Shown here in pieces: positions 54,545 through 55,207 of a stretch of DNA of 55,207 nt. Source of the DNA: Halioglobus sp. GTDB lineage: Bacteria; Pseudomonadota; Gammaproteobacteria; Pseudomonadales; Halieaceae. The stretch is from NCBI GenBank assembly GCA_029246385.1, contig JAQWNG010000021.1, positions 1 through 55,207 of the forward strand. Reading direction: 5' to 3'. The notes under the pieces are model-generated. The model was not told the origin of the DNA and made no database searches. It saw nothing but the letters and a program-made list of their open reading frames with translations. Every line of letters begins with the position of its first letter. The stretch's first letter is position 1. The position numbers and the translations under genes were made by a program.

Positions 54545-54610
54545 CGCAAATGCTGAGGGCCGTATGAGGGCCAAATTTGTCGCTGATTAAAATTTCACGC
54601 AGCATTTGCG
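54545..54610. repeat. 11-bp perfect inverted repeat
   Basis: CGCAAATGCTG (54545-54555) and its reverse complement CAGCATTTGCG (54600-54610) are separated by 44 bp, about 50 bp after the tRNA-Arg gene. A GAGGGCC is present twice between the arms. The arms could be integrase or repressor arm sites, or the pairing ends of a long hairpin RNA. Confidence 0.5.
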
Positions 54611-54880
54611 CCCGGCATTCGGGTGAATTCTAGACCTCACTACAATTTGCGTCGAAAACACCTAGCCCGTCGATCTGAGGCGGCAGTCCTATCATGGCAG
54701 GCTAAGGAGGCAACCATTCCAGTTAGTCGCGGCACATGCCCGATATGCCCTGTCTACCAAACTTGATGTTAGGTAGATTTTTCGACCAAAACCAAGCAAA
54801 ATACACCCTCTGCACGTTCGACGAAGATAGCGACATTTCGGCGAAGTTTTAAAATGACAAATAGTGATATAACCTAAGTG

Positions 54881-55106
54881 ACATGCATTTACATGCATTT
54901 GTGCTATTATTGCATAACACAGCAATGGCGGGGTCTGTGGGGCAAAACATGCATTTACATGCATTTGAGAACGCAATTATAAATGCATGTAAATGCATGT
55001 AAATGCATGTGAATGCATGTGAATGCATTTTTTCTAAAATTTTGAAAGCATTGCTATCATTGGCCTACAGAGCAAAACATGCATTTACCTACATTTACAT
55101 GCATTT
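54881..55106. repeat. array of 10-bp ACATGCATTT-type repeats
   Basis: ATGCAT occurs 11 times in 226 bp, at 54883, 54893, 54949, 54959, 54983, 54993, 55003, 55013, 55023, 55079 and 55099. Most copies are full 10-mers ACATGCATTT, reading plus on the outside (54881, 54891, 54947, 54957, 55077, 55097) and as the complement AAATGCATGT in the middle (54981-55010, then degenerate copies to 55030). Tandem copies are spaced exactly 10 bp, one helical turn. A 56-bp spacing occurs twice, each time ending in GCAAAACATGCATTTAC, so the array contains a diverged larger repeat. It looks like a cooperative protein-binding array or iterons. Confidence 0.85.
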
Positions 55107-55133
55107 GGATTCCACTGGTGAGTGCCGGAAAAT

Positions 55134-55165
55134 GGGGGAAAGGGTTTTAAGACCCTTCCCCTTTT
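55134..55165 (+). terminator. strong intrinsic terminator (plus strand)
   Basis: The stem GGGGAAAGGGT pairs with ACCCTTCCCC (one bulged A) around a 6-nt loop TTTAAG and is followed at once by TTTT. The stem has ten base pairs, seven of them G-C. The T-run lies on the plus side only, so it ends a plus-strand transcript that would come from the repeat region or the tRNA. Confidence 0.65.
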
Positions 55166-55207
55166 CGGCGCACGCGGCGGGCTACACGTTAGACGATTTT
55201 GCGCTGT

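Larger units (their letters stand above)
54500..55207. other. gene-poor region after tRNA-Arg with repeats and terminator
   Basis: This is 708 bp to the window end without a supported gene. It holds an 11-bp inverted repeat, the ATGCAT repeat array and a hairpin terminator, each listed separately. The only longer open frame (minus strand, 54976-54692) is an artefact of the repeats (MHVNAC appears twice) and has no ribosome binding site. No integrase is visible up to the edge. Confidence 0.5.

Noticed and set aside
54692-54976. Minus-strand open frame of 94 codons over the repeat array
   Set aside because: Its N-terminal half is only the translation of the repeats (MHVNAC twice) and there is no ribosome binding site.
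54881-55106. CRISPR-like array
   Set aside because: Units are 10 bp, tandem and in both orientations, with no spacers of constant length and no cas genes.

Overview
The window reads as chromosomal DNA of a Gram-negative gammaproteobacterium. Outer-membrane markers (TamA/TamB), RlmKL, SlyX, YciH and Slt are present. A marine, Cellvibrionales/Spongiibacteraceae-like heterotroph is my inference, from the mix of acyl-CoA dehydrogenases, thiolase, Rieske dioxygenase, Baeyer-Villiger monooxygenase, LLM oxidoreductases and arsenosugar genes. There is no taxonomic marker that settles it.

Layout. 1-9 kb: a truncated lipoprotein esterase, an orphan PAS histidine kinase, a YqjD/YqjE-like membrane pair, an FkbM-like methyltransferase, an exported SDR, and a Tat-signal small subunit coupled to a GMC oxidoreductase. 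9-15.5 kb: a methyltransferase, then the most striking part of the window. This is a compact operon-like run of five tightly packed genes plus a sulfotransferase: a DltD-like SGNH protein, a 50-residue DltX-like microprotein ending in FxYxxF, a DltB-like MBOAT acyltransferase, a DltA-like amino-acid adenylating enzyme and a DltC-like carrier protein, followed by a PAPS sulfotransferase. It has all the parts of a D-alanylation machine, but in an organism that should have no teichoic acid. Its acceptor is unknown.

15.7-28 kb: a secreted propeller-like lipoprotein, a PaaI thioesterase and flavodoxin pair preceded by a perfect inverted pair of DnaA-box sequences, rlmKL, two unknown envelope proteins, two LLM oxidoreductases, a class V aminotransferase and a membrane-bound DUF457 hydrolase. 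28-37 kb: a methyltransferase-tamA-tamB operon, a thiolase, a DUF1145 protein, PlsC-type acyltransferase and a SutA-like small protein. 37-45 kb: epoxide hydrolase, a degenerate RecB-like protein, a membrane-anchored amidohydrolase, two acyl-CoA dehydrogenases, slyX and yciH. 45-50 kb: a phage-like small protein, the three-gene arsenosugar set (ArsS and two glycosyltransferases) and slt. 50-54.4 kb: Rieske dioxygenase alpha/beta, a divergent TetR regulator and a Baeyer-Villiger monooxygenase, which look like one catabolic unit.

The window ends with tRNA-Arg(CCT) and about 700 bp without a gene. That stretch holds an array of 10-bp ACATGCATTT-type repeats (11 copies of ATGCAT), an 11-bp inverted repeat and a good intrinsic terminator. 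It looks like the edge of an island or a dense protein-binding array.

All statements come from reading the sequence and from recalled family knowledge. No database search was run.
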